Position numbers and translations under genes: made by a program. This document shows positions 52,961 to 62,498 of a DNA stretch of 64,000 nt, one piece after another. The stretch covers positions 49,454,659-49,518,658 of the forward strand of contig OZ038487.1 in the NCBI GenBank assembly GCA_964036315.1, read 5' to 3'. The stretch is from Acanthosepion esculentum (Eukaryota > Mollusca > Cephalopoda > Sepiida > Sepiidae). Position 1 is the first letter of the stretch. Each line of letters starts with the position of its first letter. The notes under the pieces were generated by a model. The model worked only from the letters and a program-made list of their open reading frames with translations, was not told the DNA's origin and did not search any database.

Positions 52961-53439
52961 ACTATACATAGAATAAAAAAAATATTAAAAATATAGACAC
53001 TCGTTTTTGGTATTTTATCAAAATCATTCAGTTTCCTCAGTGATGTGTCACAGTTCCAGATGCCTTTCTTGTCAATAATTTTGAGGCCACAGGGAATTAT
53101 TGCCTGTTCTTCAGAATTGTTCCATGTTGAATTTCAATGCCAAAATCATAATTGGACTTTGCAGGAATAAAAGCCTCATTGGATTAGCAAAATTTTTATG
53201 GTCAATAATATTCCTAAGTGACCTAGACTATTTTATTTTCTTACCAGCTTTAAAAACAAAATTCGATCCCAGAGAAAAATTAATTAGGAATCCTTAAATT
53301 TTGTGGCACTGAAATTTGATATTTTGGGTTAAGGAATTCTTAGAGATGGAGGATTTTTAGGAATAGTTCAAATAAATAATTTTATTATAGAGACTGATGT
53401 GTAATCAGCAGATGTTTATTTCATTGAATACAAGGTATG

Positions 53440-53800
53440 CAATTCATTCTAAAACAATAGAATAATTAATACAAAACAAATTAAAAATAACCTTGAAAGA
53501 GGAATTTACACTATCACCTGTAATACTTGCCACAAAGAATACATAGGAGAAACCTTGGCAAATTTAAATAAAAGATTATATGAACACAAAAGGAACTTTT
53601 ACAAAATAATACATTCAATGCATTAGTTGCTCACAAAATTGAGTCTGACCATAATTTTGATCTAAGAAATTCTATTTCAATTACAGTAGAAATCAATTTA
53701 CTAAAACAAAATAGTATAGAAAGTGCTTTAATCACTAGATTATACACAGTAAATTTGCATCCAAGTTCTTACAATATTTCACCTTTCTTAGCAGATCTAT
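53440..53800 (+). pseudogene. Penelope-like GIY-YIG endonuclease fragment of a second PLE lineage
   Basis: Reads NLERGIYTITCNTCHKEYIG then ETLANLNKRLYEHKRNF, a GIY-YIG domain with CxxC directly before YIG and the conserved arginine in the helix that follows. After a frameshift near 53625 it reads HKIESDHNFDLRN, NLLKQNSIESALI and LHPSSYNISPFL, the end of the domain. It differs clearly from the YIGYTTTCLSRHL type at 23197 and 5485, so it belongs to another PLE lineage. No RT part and no TA border. Confidence 0.65.
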
Positions 53801-54105
53801 TATCACAATGTAGAATACTTGATAACAAAATTAATGGGAACAAACAAAAAGAAAAGACTAAATGAAATTGGGCAGAATATATATCAAAACATATTAAAAG
53901 ATAATATGAATTTAAAAGTTTAAAATTTGAGCATCCCCTCCCCTTCATGCACATGTGTAATTACATCAATGTAAACATCACTTTAGTCCAATGAAGTTCT
54001 AAAGGACAAAATTCATTATGCAAAATTTTGTTTCCAATTTGTCATTAACTTTCCTAACATTGTTCTGGCATATAAAAATTTATCATTTCTTCTGATACAG
54101 GTTAT

Positions 54106-54219
54106 GCTGAAATGTTCTCAGTCCAACTATCCAAAATCTGTCCAAATGAACAAACACCAGGATTTTGTTGTGGAAAAATTTCTTGGTTAAGCTACAACAG
54201 ACTTTTCAGCATACCTTCA
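54106..54219. mobile_element. mariner-type MITE
   Basis: The left end AGGTTATGCTGAAATGTTCT and the right end (complement AAGGTATGCTGAAAAGTCTG) are inverted repeats about 110 bp apart. The ends resemble mariner termini. The right end abuts a TA tract. Confidence 0.5.
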
Positions 54220-54220
54220 T

Positions 54221-54221
54221 A

Positions 54222-54249
<28 letters not shown>
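54221..54249. repeat. (TA)n microsatellite
   Basis: Follows the MITE. Bases 54250-54770 are AT-rich; a hairpin-like pair TTTGACTTTG/CAAAAATTTGGACC near 54420-54500 is the only structure. Confidence 0.9.
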
Positions 54250-54252
<3 letters not shown>

Positions 54253-54774
54253 GTTGAAAACAACAAAAATTTTATGTCAGTTAATTTTAATTATTGTCAG
54301 TCATTATTATGTGAATCATATTTTAATGATTGTCTTTTCCAAATTATGACTAATCCTTCTCAGACAAGGAGGAAATTCCATCAAGAACTGTCAAAAGTTT
54401 ATTTCAAAAGTAAAAATGGTCCAAATCTTTGACTTTGTTCTGACACCATTTCTCCCTACCCTGATAATGATTTAATAAAGTCAAAAATTTGGACCATGTT
54501 TACTTTTACTTTTAAGTTCTTGTAAAATGAGCTGTAAATGGTTGAATGTTAAAAGTCATGATAAAAGCGAACAAGTCATAATAATAATAAAGAACAAATA
54601 ATTAATGAATAAATACAAAATACACTTAAGTAATCAATAATGAGTTAAATCATTCTAACTCACCATTTTTTTCTAATCAGTAGCGCTTAGAATAATTTCA
54701 AATATAGCCATTGCCAATAATGGATATTGGATCATACTAGAATAATACAATTAACCAGAAATACTCAACCTTGC

Positions 54775-55075
54775 TACTAAATGAAAATAACACTGACATC
54801 TCATTTTAATAGATATATTTACCAAAATTACACAAAAATATCTTGAAATTCTAAAGAGCAAATTTATTCAATAAAATAACCATTGGCCTTCAGACAACTT
54901 TGAACTTTCTTGCATCTCTTCTGGATGGTGTTCTTGTTTACATTGGTGAATACTGCCATAGTCCTTGCCTTCAGCTCATCTTTGGTGTTACAAGGAGTTT
55001 TGTTGGTCTCTCGCTCAACTGCACTGCAGACATAATAATCAAGGAGGTTTCAGTCTGGAGGGTTAGGTGACCAGA
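54775..55075 (-). pseudogene. MarB mariner-like transposon 3' fragment
   Basis: Matches 10350-10830: GAAAATAACACTGACATCTC, TTTATTCAATAAAATAACCA (stop codon region), then the complement of KDELKARTMAVFTNVNKNT-like and LDYYVCSAVERETNKT-like sequence. It ends at the complement of the NLLDYYV block and abuts LINE-B. The rest of the transposase is missing. Confidence 0.7.
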
Positions 55076-55104
55076 TATTCATATTGTAGCTTCCGGTGTG
55101 AATG

Positions 55105-55500
55105 TGAATTCACTCCAAGCAAGGTAGTAAAGCTACTAAGACACAAGGGATTACCGGGTGTGGAAGAACTAGAAAACAGAAACATCATTAAGAAGCAAGA
55201 ACAAAGAATAATAATTAGGAAGACAGTAGATAGTGATTGATATTGCATTTAAAGTTTTGAAGATTAAAGTTGGCCGTAAAGCATGGAGCCAGAAGAGAGT
55301 CATACAAGTGAGAGCTGTGGGTAAAGAAACTGTTAGCATAGAACTTATGTTTACAGTCTAGCCAACTCAACTATATGTTGGTGAGACCTCGTCACCAGTC
55401 TAGTACTATGCTTAAATTCATAGTTTAGGTACTGTAGCAAAGAGCTCGTTTGAACAATTATCATGAAAGTATTTATAGAAAAGGCACAAGAAGGCAACTA
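55105..55500 (-). pseudogene. LINE-B 3' fragment
   Basis: CACTCCAAGCAAGGTAGTAA, TTAAAGTTTTGAAGATTAAA and CACCAGTCTAGTACTATGCT keep the LINE-B order on the complement. The frame is destroyed by stops. Confidence 0.6.
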
Positions 55501-56174
55501 TTTTGTAGTTTCATAATTATTATAGCAGGTACATTGTGTGTAGTCTGGCTTACATAGGGCTTTGGTAACTAGTACAACACTTTGCTTGATAAAATGCCAG
55601 GAAGATGAAGAGAAAAAGTTTTTTTTGTTTGATTTTTGTCTTATTTTATTTGAAATGCAAAGTCGCCATTCTCAGGGGTTGGTCACTGTAGCAAGTGACT
55701 TCATTTTTGTTTGGCCTCCCATATCCCTAACCCATTCTACCCAGCACATTTGGTCCCTGAAATCGAGATGTATTTAGTGTTTGCCTCACTTTTCACTAAA
55801 TGACCATTGATTCGAGGTTAGCAAGATTAACATGAAATTCCCATTGCAAATATTAAGAATCAATTTTTCCATGATATTGTTTGGATGTATTCTTTTTTAT
55901 TTTCAAACTTGTTAGGTTAATGTTTAAATTTAAATTTTCGACATGTACACATATATATCATGTGTAGTCCATCTTGCTTCAGGTTTTGGTAACTTGTGTT
56001 ACTCTAAAAAATAATAATAAATAATTGCTTGATAATTGCGTATTGTTTTAATAGTGGGCAATTATTCTAAGTTAAAACTTTAAAAAAAACTTAATCATTT
56101 AATTCTATTCAATCACCTTTAACTCTGCAGGCAAATGTTTTGTGGATCAAACAGATGGGGGGGAAGGGTTTTAA

Positions 56175-56175
<1 letters not shown>
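55501..56175. other. stretch without recognised feature
   Basis: ORF 55562-55777 has no known motif. The rest is AT-rich. Confidence 0.35.

Positions 56176-56177
<2 letters not shown>

Positions 56178-56214
<37 letters not shown>
56178..56214. repeat. (TA)n microsatellite
   Basis: Left border of the inverted-repeat element at 56212-56567. Confidence 0.95.
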
Positions 56215-56217
<3 letters not shown>

Positions 56218-56567
56218 AAAAGAAGAGAGAAATCGCAAACGTTTTTGGTTGTAATATATTATGCTCTATTTTCCATAATTACCCTTCATGCAGAACTTTT
56301 TCACTGCCAGTTCAAGGAAAACATTTGGGTCACTAACACACAAAAAAGAGAATATCTAATATTGAGAGTATTTAACATAAAAAAAACATAAGAAAAGTTA
56401 ATTCCTTTTAATAATATGTAAAAATATCCACTCTTTGCTTGATGAAGGTCGTGAGACCAGAAACATGTGTAGCAAAATGATGGAAAATAAAGCCTAATAT
56501 ATATATTTTTTTTAAATCTACATTTCAACTAAAAATATTTGCAGTTTCTCTCTTCTTTTTATTATAC
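56212..56567 (+). mobile_element. inverted-repeat-bounded element with a hammerhead ribozyme
   Basis: The ends AATAAAAAGAAGAGAGAAA (left) and its complement TTTCTCTCTTCTTTTTATT (right, 56546-56564) are a near-perfect inverted repeat of about 20 bp. The interior has no ORF with a known motif but carries a complete hammerhead fold at 56434-56476. (TA)n lies directly to the left and an (AC)n(TA)n tract lies about 40 bp to the right. Likely a PLE terminal pair or a non-autonomous relative. Confidence 0.6.
56434..56476 (+). ncRNA. minimal hammerhead ribozyme (U3 variant)
   Basis: Stem I: UUUGC (56434-56438) pairs perfectly with GCAAA (56472-56476). Core UUGAUGA (56439-56445). Stem II: GGUC/GACC with loop GUGA (56447-56458), flanked by A on each side. 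GAAA (56460-56463). Stem III: a single C-G pair closing AUGU. Cleavage would follow UA (56470-56471). The only departure from the consensus core is U for C at position 3, giving a U-G wobble with G8. Confidence 0.7.
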
Positions 56568-56609
56568 ACACTTTTCTCTCAGTGGAACTACTATAACCTC
56601 TTCCCTTTT

Positions 56610-56610
56610 T

Positions 56611-56692
<82 letters not shown>

Positions 56693-56707
56693 ATATATAT
56701 ATATATG
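56610..56707. repeat. (AC)n(TA)n(TATG)n microsatellite
   Basis: AC run, long TA tract, short GTAT run and a second TA tract. Confidence 0.95.
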
Positions 56708-57199
56708 GTAAGTATCCCACAGTTGAAATGTTGGTGACTAATCTAACTACCCCATTCTAACTTTTTGTGAGTGAGGCAACTTGTTAGTGAGCCAGTAGGA
56801 CAAAAAATAAGACCTAACAAAAGCCAGAAGAACTCTCTTTGAGTCAACGGACAGCTAACTAGAGGTGGTTGGTGTCTCTATAAATCATCCTGGAGAAGGC
56901 AATGGGAAACCACTCCACTATTAATCCCAAGATATATCATGGCTAATAACACACACAATATGAAACCTAACAGTGTGAAGGGGGTTAAGTCTATGGGAAT
57001 TAACTCCTCACCTGGTAAGGACCGACATGTGCAACAGGTGTACCCTGATGGTGTAAAGGGAATAAAAGTCCTCAGAAACTATCCTTCACCCGGAAAGGAA
57101 CAATATGAGTAACAGGTGTCACCAAACCGTTATCCTGCGACTGCTCACATCAAACAAGAAATAACATTCAAATGTTGAACAACTGCGAACAGTTAGATA

Positions 57200-57860
57200 A
57201 TGTAAAACAAGAGATGAGTAGGCTAAAAATCAACATCTTAGGTGTATGTGAAACCAGATGGCCAAACAATAGAGATTTTGTCAGTTACAATCACATGATT
57301 ATTCATGTAGGCAGAGAGCAAAATATTTGAAGGATTGATACTAGATCAAGAATTCAAGAAAAGTGTTCTGAGATACTACCAACTATACGAAAAATATCTG
57401 GTCATCAAGCTGAAAGGAAAGCCTTACAATATGGCTATCATAATAGTGTATGCATCAGCAGCACAAAGTAAGGAAGGAGAAATCAAATCTATCTACTCTA
57501 TACTAGGCAATGCCAAAGCTCTTTGCAAATTGCAAGTCATAATTATCATGGGAGATCTGAATGCTAAAGTATGCAGGGAGAGGGCAGGTGATATAACCAG
57601 AAAATTTGGACTAGGAACCTGCAACGAATGTGGAGAAAAACGGATCCAATGGTGCATAGCCAATGACCAGGTAATAGCCAACACATGGTTCCAAGAATAT
57701 CCGAGATGATTATGGACAAGGAGGAGCCCAGGATGAGAAACTAAAACCCAAATTGACTACATACCTATCAACAAAAGATTCAGGAATACAATGGTTCACT
57801 GCTAAACCTATGCAAGTGCTGACTGCAGAAGCAATAATCACCCTGTTATATGTGAACTAA
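57200..57860 (+). pseudogene. RTE LINE endonuclease domain
   Basis: Start of the LINE protein. Near 57210 the translation gives a VKQEMSRLKINILGV-like block with CETRWPN, the N-terminal ExxW part of the endonuclease. The 124-residue open frame (57335-57709) reads YLVIKLKGKPYNMAIIIVYA, then VIIIMGDLNAKVCRERAGD (GDxNA catalytic block), then GLGTCNECGEKRIQWCIAND and VIANTWFQEYPR. TQIDYIPI follows after a stop (an IDYI block). Together these are the core motifs of the LINE endonuclease that nicks target DNA. Frameshifts near 57330 and 57705 disable it. Confidence 0.8.
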
Positions 57861-58228
57861 AAGTGAAACTATGGAAACTGAAGAAGCTTAATGCAGCACC
57901 CAAATTGCGATACAACAAACTCCTGAGTGACCTCTATACCTGAAAGAAAAATATGTGGACAGTGTGAAAAGAAGATACGAGGGACAAAATGGAAACTTGA
58001 AATGGAACGCACTAAGAGATTTAGTGACATCAGCAAACGATATAATCCCAAAGGAGAATGGACGAAGAAGAAAAAAACAAATAGATAACTGATGAGATTC
58101 TTGATATGATGCAAAGGAGACAAAAAACTCTGTCAAGATACAAAACACAATAAAGAAAACTACACAATGAAATAAGGACCAAATGCAAGCAGGCTAAAGA
58201 AGAGCGGTGAAACAAAAACTATGCATAA

Positions 58229-59246
58229 ATGGAGAGTTTGAGTTGCACCAGCAAAGGAGATATGCATAAACAAATAAGGCAACTAACAGGACAGAAGACG
58301 TGCTCATCAAAAGGCTGCATAAAATCAAAGGATAGAACACTCATATTAGAGAAGGAAAAAATTCTTCAGCGCTGGAGTGAATATATTGGAGAACTCTTCC
58401 ACGACGAAAGAGAACGACCAGCAATACAAAGATCTACTGATGGACCTGAAATTCTAGAAACCAAAGTAGGAGCTGCACTGGCCGAATTGAATAGAAACAA
58501 GGTAGCAGGGCCAGACAGAATTGTAACGGATATGCTGACAGCTTTAGGTCATTTTGGTATAGACAAGATCACAGAAATAATAAATGAAATCTACAAAAGT
58601 GGGGATATACCGGAAGATTTTCATAGAACTGTCTAAGAAACCAGGTGCAAATAAATGTCAACTCCACCGAACAATCGGCCTAATGAGCCACATAACAAAA
58701 CTTATCATCTGTATTCTGATGAATAGAGTGTGCAGCGGAATCAGACCAGAGATAAGACAAGAACGGTGCAGATTCATTAATGACAACAGAACAAGGAACA
58801 TGATATTCATGCTCAGAATGTTATCAGAAAGAGCAATACAAATGCAGAAGGATGTGCACCTGTGTTTTATAGACTACGCAAAGGCGTTCGACAAAGTACA
58901 CCACAAAGATCTGCTGAACAATCTTGATATATTTGGGAAAGATATTAGAATAATCAAGAACCTATGCTTGCAGGAAACAGAATGCATGCCGATAGAGAAT
59001 GAGTTTAGCAGATATATAGAAATAGAAAGGGGTGTAAGGCAAGGATGTGTCTTCTCACCAGACTCATTCAACCTATATAGTGAGGCAATTCTGAGAGAAT
59101 TGGAAATTCTACTGATATTCATCATTGGCAGCCACAATCTTAACAACATAAGATATGCAGATGACACAGTACTGATAGCAAACATGGAACAGAAATTTCA
59201 AAACCTCCTACAGAAGGTAGTGAAGGAAAGTAAGAGAAGGGACTAA
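58229..59246 (+). pseudogene. RTE LINE reverse transcriptase domain
   Basis: Two overlapping frames (58229-58636 and 58584-59246) joined by one frameshift near 58610. Blocks in order: LILEKEKILQRWSEYIGELF (entry of RT), EVGAALAELNRNKVAGPD-like (finger motif with AGPD), YKSGDIPEDF, then after the shift RTIGLMSHITKLI, RCRFINDNRTRNMIFMLR, CFIDYAKAFDKVHH (motif A with catalytic D), IERGVRQGCVFSPDSFNLY (motif B) and IRYADDTVLIAN (motif C, YADD intact, near 59153-59164). The catalytic residues are intact, but the frame is not. Confidence 0.85.
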
Positions 59247-59960
59247 GCATAAACTACAAGAAGACAGAATGCATGGTCATCAGTAAAAGGATGAGCCTAG
59301 AATGCAATTTACAGGTTGGGGACACTAAAATCAAATAGGTGCAGAAATTTATAGATCTGGGAAGCCTTCTGACAAAGTATGGTCAGTGCGACACTGAGAT
59401 TTGAAGACATACTGGGATGGCCAAGGATGCATTCCAAAAGCTAGACAGAATATTAAAAGACAGGAGGATTTCCTTAGTAACAAAGAAAAGAGTACTGAAC
59501 TGCTACATGATATCTGTCCTTCTTTACAGCAGCTAATGTTGGACGGTCTCCTCAAAGATGAAGAAGAGACTCAAGGCAACAGAGGTATGGTTCTACAGAA
59601 GGACACTAAGTATATCATGGACCAAGCACGTGAGCAACGATGAGGATGTAAACAAGGAGGAAGCTTATGCTTAATATCAGAAAGAGGCAGCCGAAATTTC
59701 TGGGACATGTAGTGAGAAAGGAGGGCTTGGAGAATCTGATACTCATAGGGTGAATAGAGATAAAATAGACAAGGGAAAGCAATGTATGACATACCTAGCG
59801 GGCTTAAGCAAGTGGATGACAGAACAGGGTCTGGGAGAAGTAGCAAAGGAATAAAACTTATTGAGAGATACAAGGGATGGGGGAAGTAGAGAGCCATGAT
59901 TGCCTACATCCTGAAGGGACACAGTACATAAAACAAGAACATAGCAGGTGTCAGTTATTG
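59247..59960 (+). pseudogene. RTE LINE C-terminal region and 3' tail
   Basis: After a frameshift near 59245 the order is SINYKKTECMVISKRM, KFIDLGSLLTKYG, AKDAFQKLDRILKDRR, RVLNCYMISVLLYSS, CWTVSSKMKKRLKATE, RRTLSISWTKHVSND, then KGGLGESDTHRVN (a shifted form of the HIMRKEGLENLILTG block) and KQCMTYLAGLSKWM. At least four stops or shifts occur. The 3' end has AGAGCCATGATTGCCTACAT and no clear tandem tail. The 16785-17290 copy ends at the same place. Confidence 0.75.
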
Positions 59961-59974
59961 GTGTTAAAGAAGGA

Positions 59975-60130
59975 ATGATTATGCCCAAATTCAGTTCTGG
60001 TTGAGATCTGTGTTCACATTACACTAATGCTTTTGGAAAAATCATGAACCTGTCTCTTACTCACAGCTATAGGTTAAATAGTGGGACAGTAAGTACAGTC
60101 TAGAAACATTTTCAGTATTTAGTTTTTCAT
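59975..60130 (+). mobile_element. tRNA SINE body fragment
   Basis: CAGTTCTGGTTGAGATCTGT and CTTTTGGAAAAATCATGAAC match the B-box and body blocks of the SINE at 22550, ending GTCTAGAAACATTTTCAG. Confidence 0.45.
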
Positions 60131-61040
60131 TCTTTCACAGTCTTGCTTCATGGTATAAACTTTTTTCCCATCTCACACATATCAGGCATGTGATAAGAGC
60201 ATAGTTGATATGACTGGCAGTTTTAGATAACTTATTCTTATTTTTAAAGGGTGGGACACTAGAAAGGCTGAGAGTCGTATGCTTTTTGTTTGTTTTGAAA
60301 ATGCATTAATACAAGGAAAAGGTATGAAGAGTGATGTCCTTAATTTAATCTCAGATCGTCAATATCACTTGCTAAATAAAAATACTATTTGGTTGTTGCT
60401 AGTCTTAATTTTAATTCACTTGAATAAAACTAAGTCTGCAACAAGGGCACATTTTTGGAGCACCCAGCAAAAAAGAGTGGCATAACATGGAGAATGTAAT
60501 CAGCAAACCTAATTCAAACTTCAGTTGAGACAGGTTGCAATTAAGTTGCACGATTGTCCTTTGGGAAGTAATGAACCCCATTTTTATTCCTATGGATAAA
60601 AAGTAGGTCAGTTGTAGATTTAACACTGCACTGAATTCCTTCTTGGACATATCAAGTCTAATTCACTTCTGCTGGTATCATGTAACTGTCATATCAAATA
60701 CGTGGTGCAGTTCAATTTATATTACAATGAATAATTCATACAAAAAGTAAATTAGTAAAGTTAATGATATAGAATGGCGAAATCCCTTTGCTAACAAAAT
60801 TTTAAAGATGCATTAACCTACTAATCACTCAATGAATGTTATGATCCTTTTTTTTTTTAAAATTATATGCTGTATAAGGTCTTTCTTAAATATGCAAATA
60901 CTTTTGACTGTACATTCAGTCATCTTCAGGCATGGAAATTATTTTGTTTTTGTTAAAATTCAGGTAGCATCCAGGACGAAAAAATATAATGCAAATCAAA
61001 ATATGTTTTTTTAAATGTGCTATTGATAACATATATATTT
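60131..61040. other. AT-rich stretch without recognised feature
   Basis: A weak tRNA-like block (complement) may lie near 60495-60640, but it is too diverged to call. Confidence 0.35.
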
Positions 61041-61065
61041 ATTTTTATATATATATATATATATT
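61041..61065. repeat. (TA)n microsatellite
   Basis: Directly follows, in minus-strand sense, the hammerhead at 61072-61112. Confidence 0.95.
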
Positions 61066-61205
61066 TGTCATCCACAGACACTGTTTCGCTGTTTCACAGC
61101 TCATCAGTGTGGCTAGACGTCCAGTTGCCTCTAGCTAGGATCGAAACCCGACTGAATTTGCGTCAGTCCGAACTTCTCCCACTAAGCCGTCAGCGTACGG
61201 TATGG
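61066..61205 (-). mobile_element. tRNA-headed element ending in a hammerhead ribozyme and (TA)n
   Basis: In minus-strand order: a tRNA-like head with GACGGCTTAGTGGGAGAAG (A-box region) and GGTTTCGATCC (B-box), a short spacer GCTAGAGGCAACTGGACG, the hammerhead, then (TA)n. At about 140 bp it is very compact. The upstream limit is uncertain. A second TA tract lies at 61290-61313. Confidence 0.6.
61072..61112 (-). ncRNA. canonical minimal hammerhead ribozyme
   Basis: On the minus strand: stem I CCACA (61108-61112) pairs with UGUGG (61072-61076); CUGAUGA (61101-61107) is the exact consensus; stem II GCUG/CAGC with loop UGAAA (61088-61100); GAAA (61084-61087); stem III is one C-G pair (61083 with 61079) closing AGU; cleavage triplet GUC ending at 61077. 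Every core position matches the hammerhead consensus. The one-pair stem III is the form reported for Penelope-like elements and small hammerhead-bearing retroelements. Confidence 0.8.
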
Positions 61206-61289
61206 GATGAAGGTGAATTTTAGCATGTTTATTTTTAGATTCAGATAAACACACAGTGACTGAGAGTGACTCAATTCTGTCGAAGAGTC

Positions 61290-61313
61290 ATATATATATA
61301 TATATATATATAT
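61290..61313. repeat. (TA)n microsatellite
   Basis: Right-hand TA tract of the pair that encloses the hammerhead element. Confidence 0.95.
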
Positions 61314-61467
61314 GGACATTATCAAGTAAACATGATTGCTTTGAGATTATACATGAAAGGGTTATTCACATTACATCCTGATATGTTATTAGGAATAGAT
61401 TACAAAATCACTAAAGTTTTCATGAAGCCTACACTATAAAGAGTAAGCCTATTTTTATTTAAAGCAT

Positions 61468-61710
61468 ATTGAGATAGGGTAATGCTTAACAAGGTTAGTT
61501 TAGTTGGCTATTACTACTGAGTTCAGTCCTCACTGTGTGGTCCATACAAAATTTAACATTAAATAACCCAGCAATGGTTAAGGTATTTTGACATGGTATA
61601 ACAGTTAGTGAGACTAGTTAAATTGAATGTTACTACTGAGTATAATCCTCAATGTGTGACCCATACATAATCCAACGTGAAATAACCCAACGAAGGTTGA
61701 CATTGTAAAC
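61468..61710 (+). mobile_element. dimeric tRNA-derived SINE (family F relative)
   Basis: Unit 1 has GTAATGCTTAACAAGGTTAG and GAGTTCAGTCCTCACTGTG, ending ATTAAATAACCCAGCAATGG. Unit 2 has TATAACAGTTAGTGAGACTA and GAGTATAATCCTCAATGTG, ending GAAATAACCCAACGAAGG plus TTGACATT. Both units carry the 3' tail shared with other families. Confidence 0.7.
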
Positions 61711-61769
61711 TCAACCAATATGTTTCAAACTTGCAAAGTATTAGAGAAAATGTTTATAGGCAGAGACAG

Positions 61770-61880
61770 TTTATATACAGCCTGCTGAAGGAATTGTAAT
61801 ACTTGATCTGAAGAATGCATTGAGGTGTGTAACTAAGTGTCATCATGCAATGTTGATTCCTATGTCCATATAAATAAACA
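61770..61880. repeat. hammerhead-like repeat, copy 2
   Basis: CTGAAGAATGCATTGAGGTG then TGTAAC and TCATCATGCAATGTTGATTC match 30800-30875. AUGC/GUGU can form a wobble-rich stem II, but the GAAA is changed to GUAA. Confidence 0.35.
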
Positions 61881-62074
61881 GACAAGAAAAGGGAGAATGA
61901 TTTAGAGAGAAAAGGAGACAAATATTGTAGAACTTATTTTATAGGCTCTTGTAAGGAAGTACATATGCCAGTTAATGAGAAAATCATACTTAAATACTTT
62001 CATACATAAAGATTGATACGTCTTAAAATCAACCAACCTAATTTATTTTTAATTAGGATATAATCAGGTTAGAG

Positions 62075-62490
62075 CAGGGGTTCACAACCAGGGACGTCCC
62101 CAGAAAGGGAATGTTTTACTTTTTCACAAATTGACTGTAATCTCCATCAGAATAAAAATAAATTTAAATACCTCATTTTTTTTTTATTGAACTTGTTGCT
62201 TATTGAAATATGCTTCAGTTTATTTATTTAATAAATGAATTAAAACAAATTACTGTACATGTATTCAAGTTTAAAAATCCATCAATATTTTCTGTTGCTA
62301 TTAAATTTGTAAAACTCGTCTATAAAATAATCCATGTAAATGTATATGTACTAATATGGAAATAAATGAAGATTTTCAATAATATATGTATATTATTTGG
62401 AATGCGCCTTTTGAGTTGGACAATCTTGGAAAGTGACATTCTAAAATATGGAGAAAAGGGTGCATTGGGCAAAAAGGTTGTGAAGCATTG
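62075..62490. mobile_element. hAT-type MITE
   Basis: The left end CAGGGGTTCACAACCAGGG and the right end (complement CAATGCTTCACAACC) are inverted repeats of the hAT CAGGGGTTCTCAACC type. The 8-bp flanks GGTTAGAG (62067-62074) and GATTAAAA (62491-62498) differ only by G/A transitions, as expected for a decayed 8-bp duplication. At 416 bp it has no transposase. Confidence 0.6.
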
Positions 62491-62498
62491 GATTAAAA

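Larger units (their letters stand above)
56760..59960 (+). mobile_element. RTE-type LINE, nearly full length, inactive
   Basis: Continuous RTE-type sequence of about 3.2 kb: a 5' leader (with CTGGAGAAGGCAATGGGAAA then CCACTCCACT, a block I recall from RTE 5' ends), an apurinic-type endonuclease, reverse transcriptase, C-terminal region, and a tail ending near GTACATAAAACAAGAACATA. Many stops and frameshifts break the single expected ORF. Fragments of the same family lie at 12765, 16785, 32585 and 48536. Confidence 0.8.
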
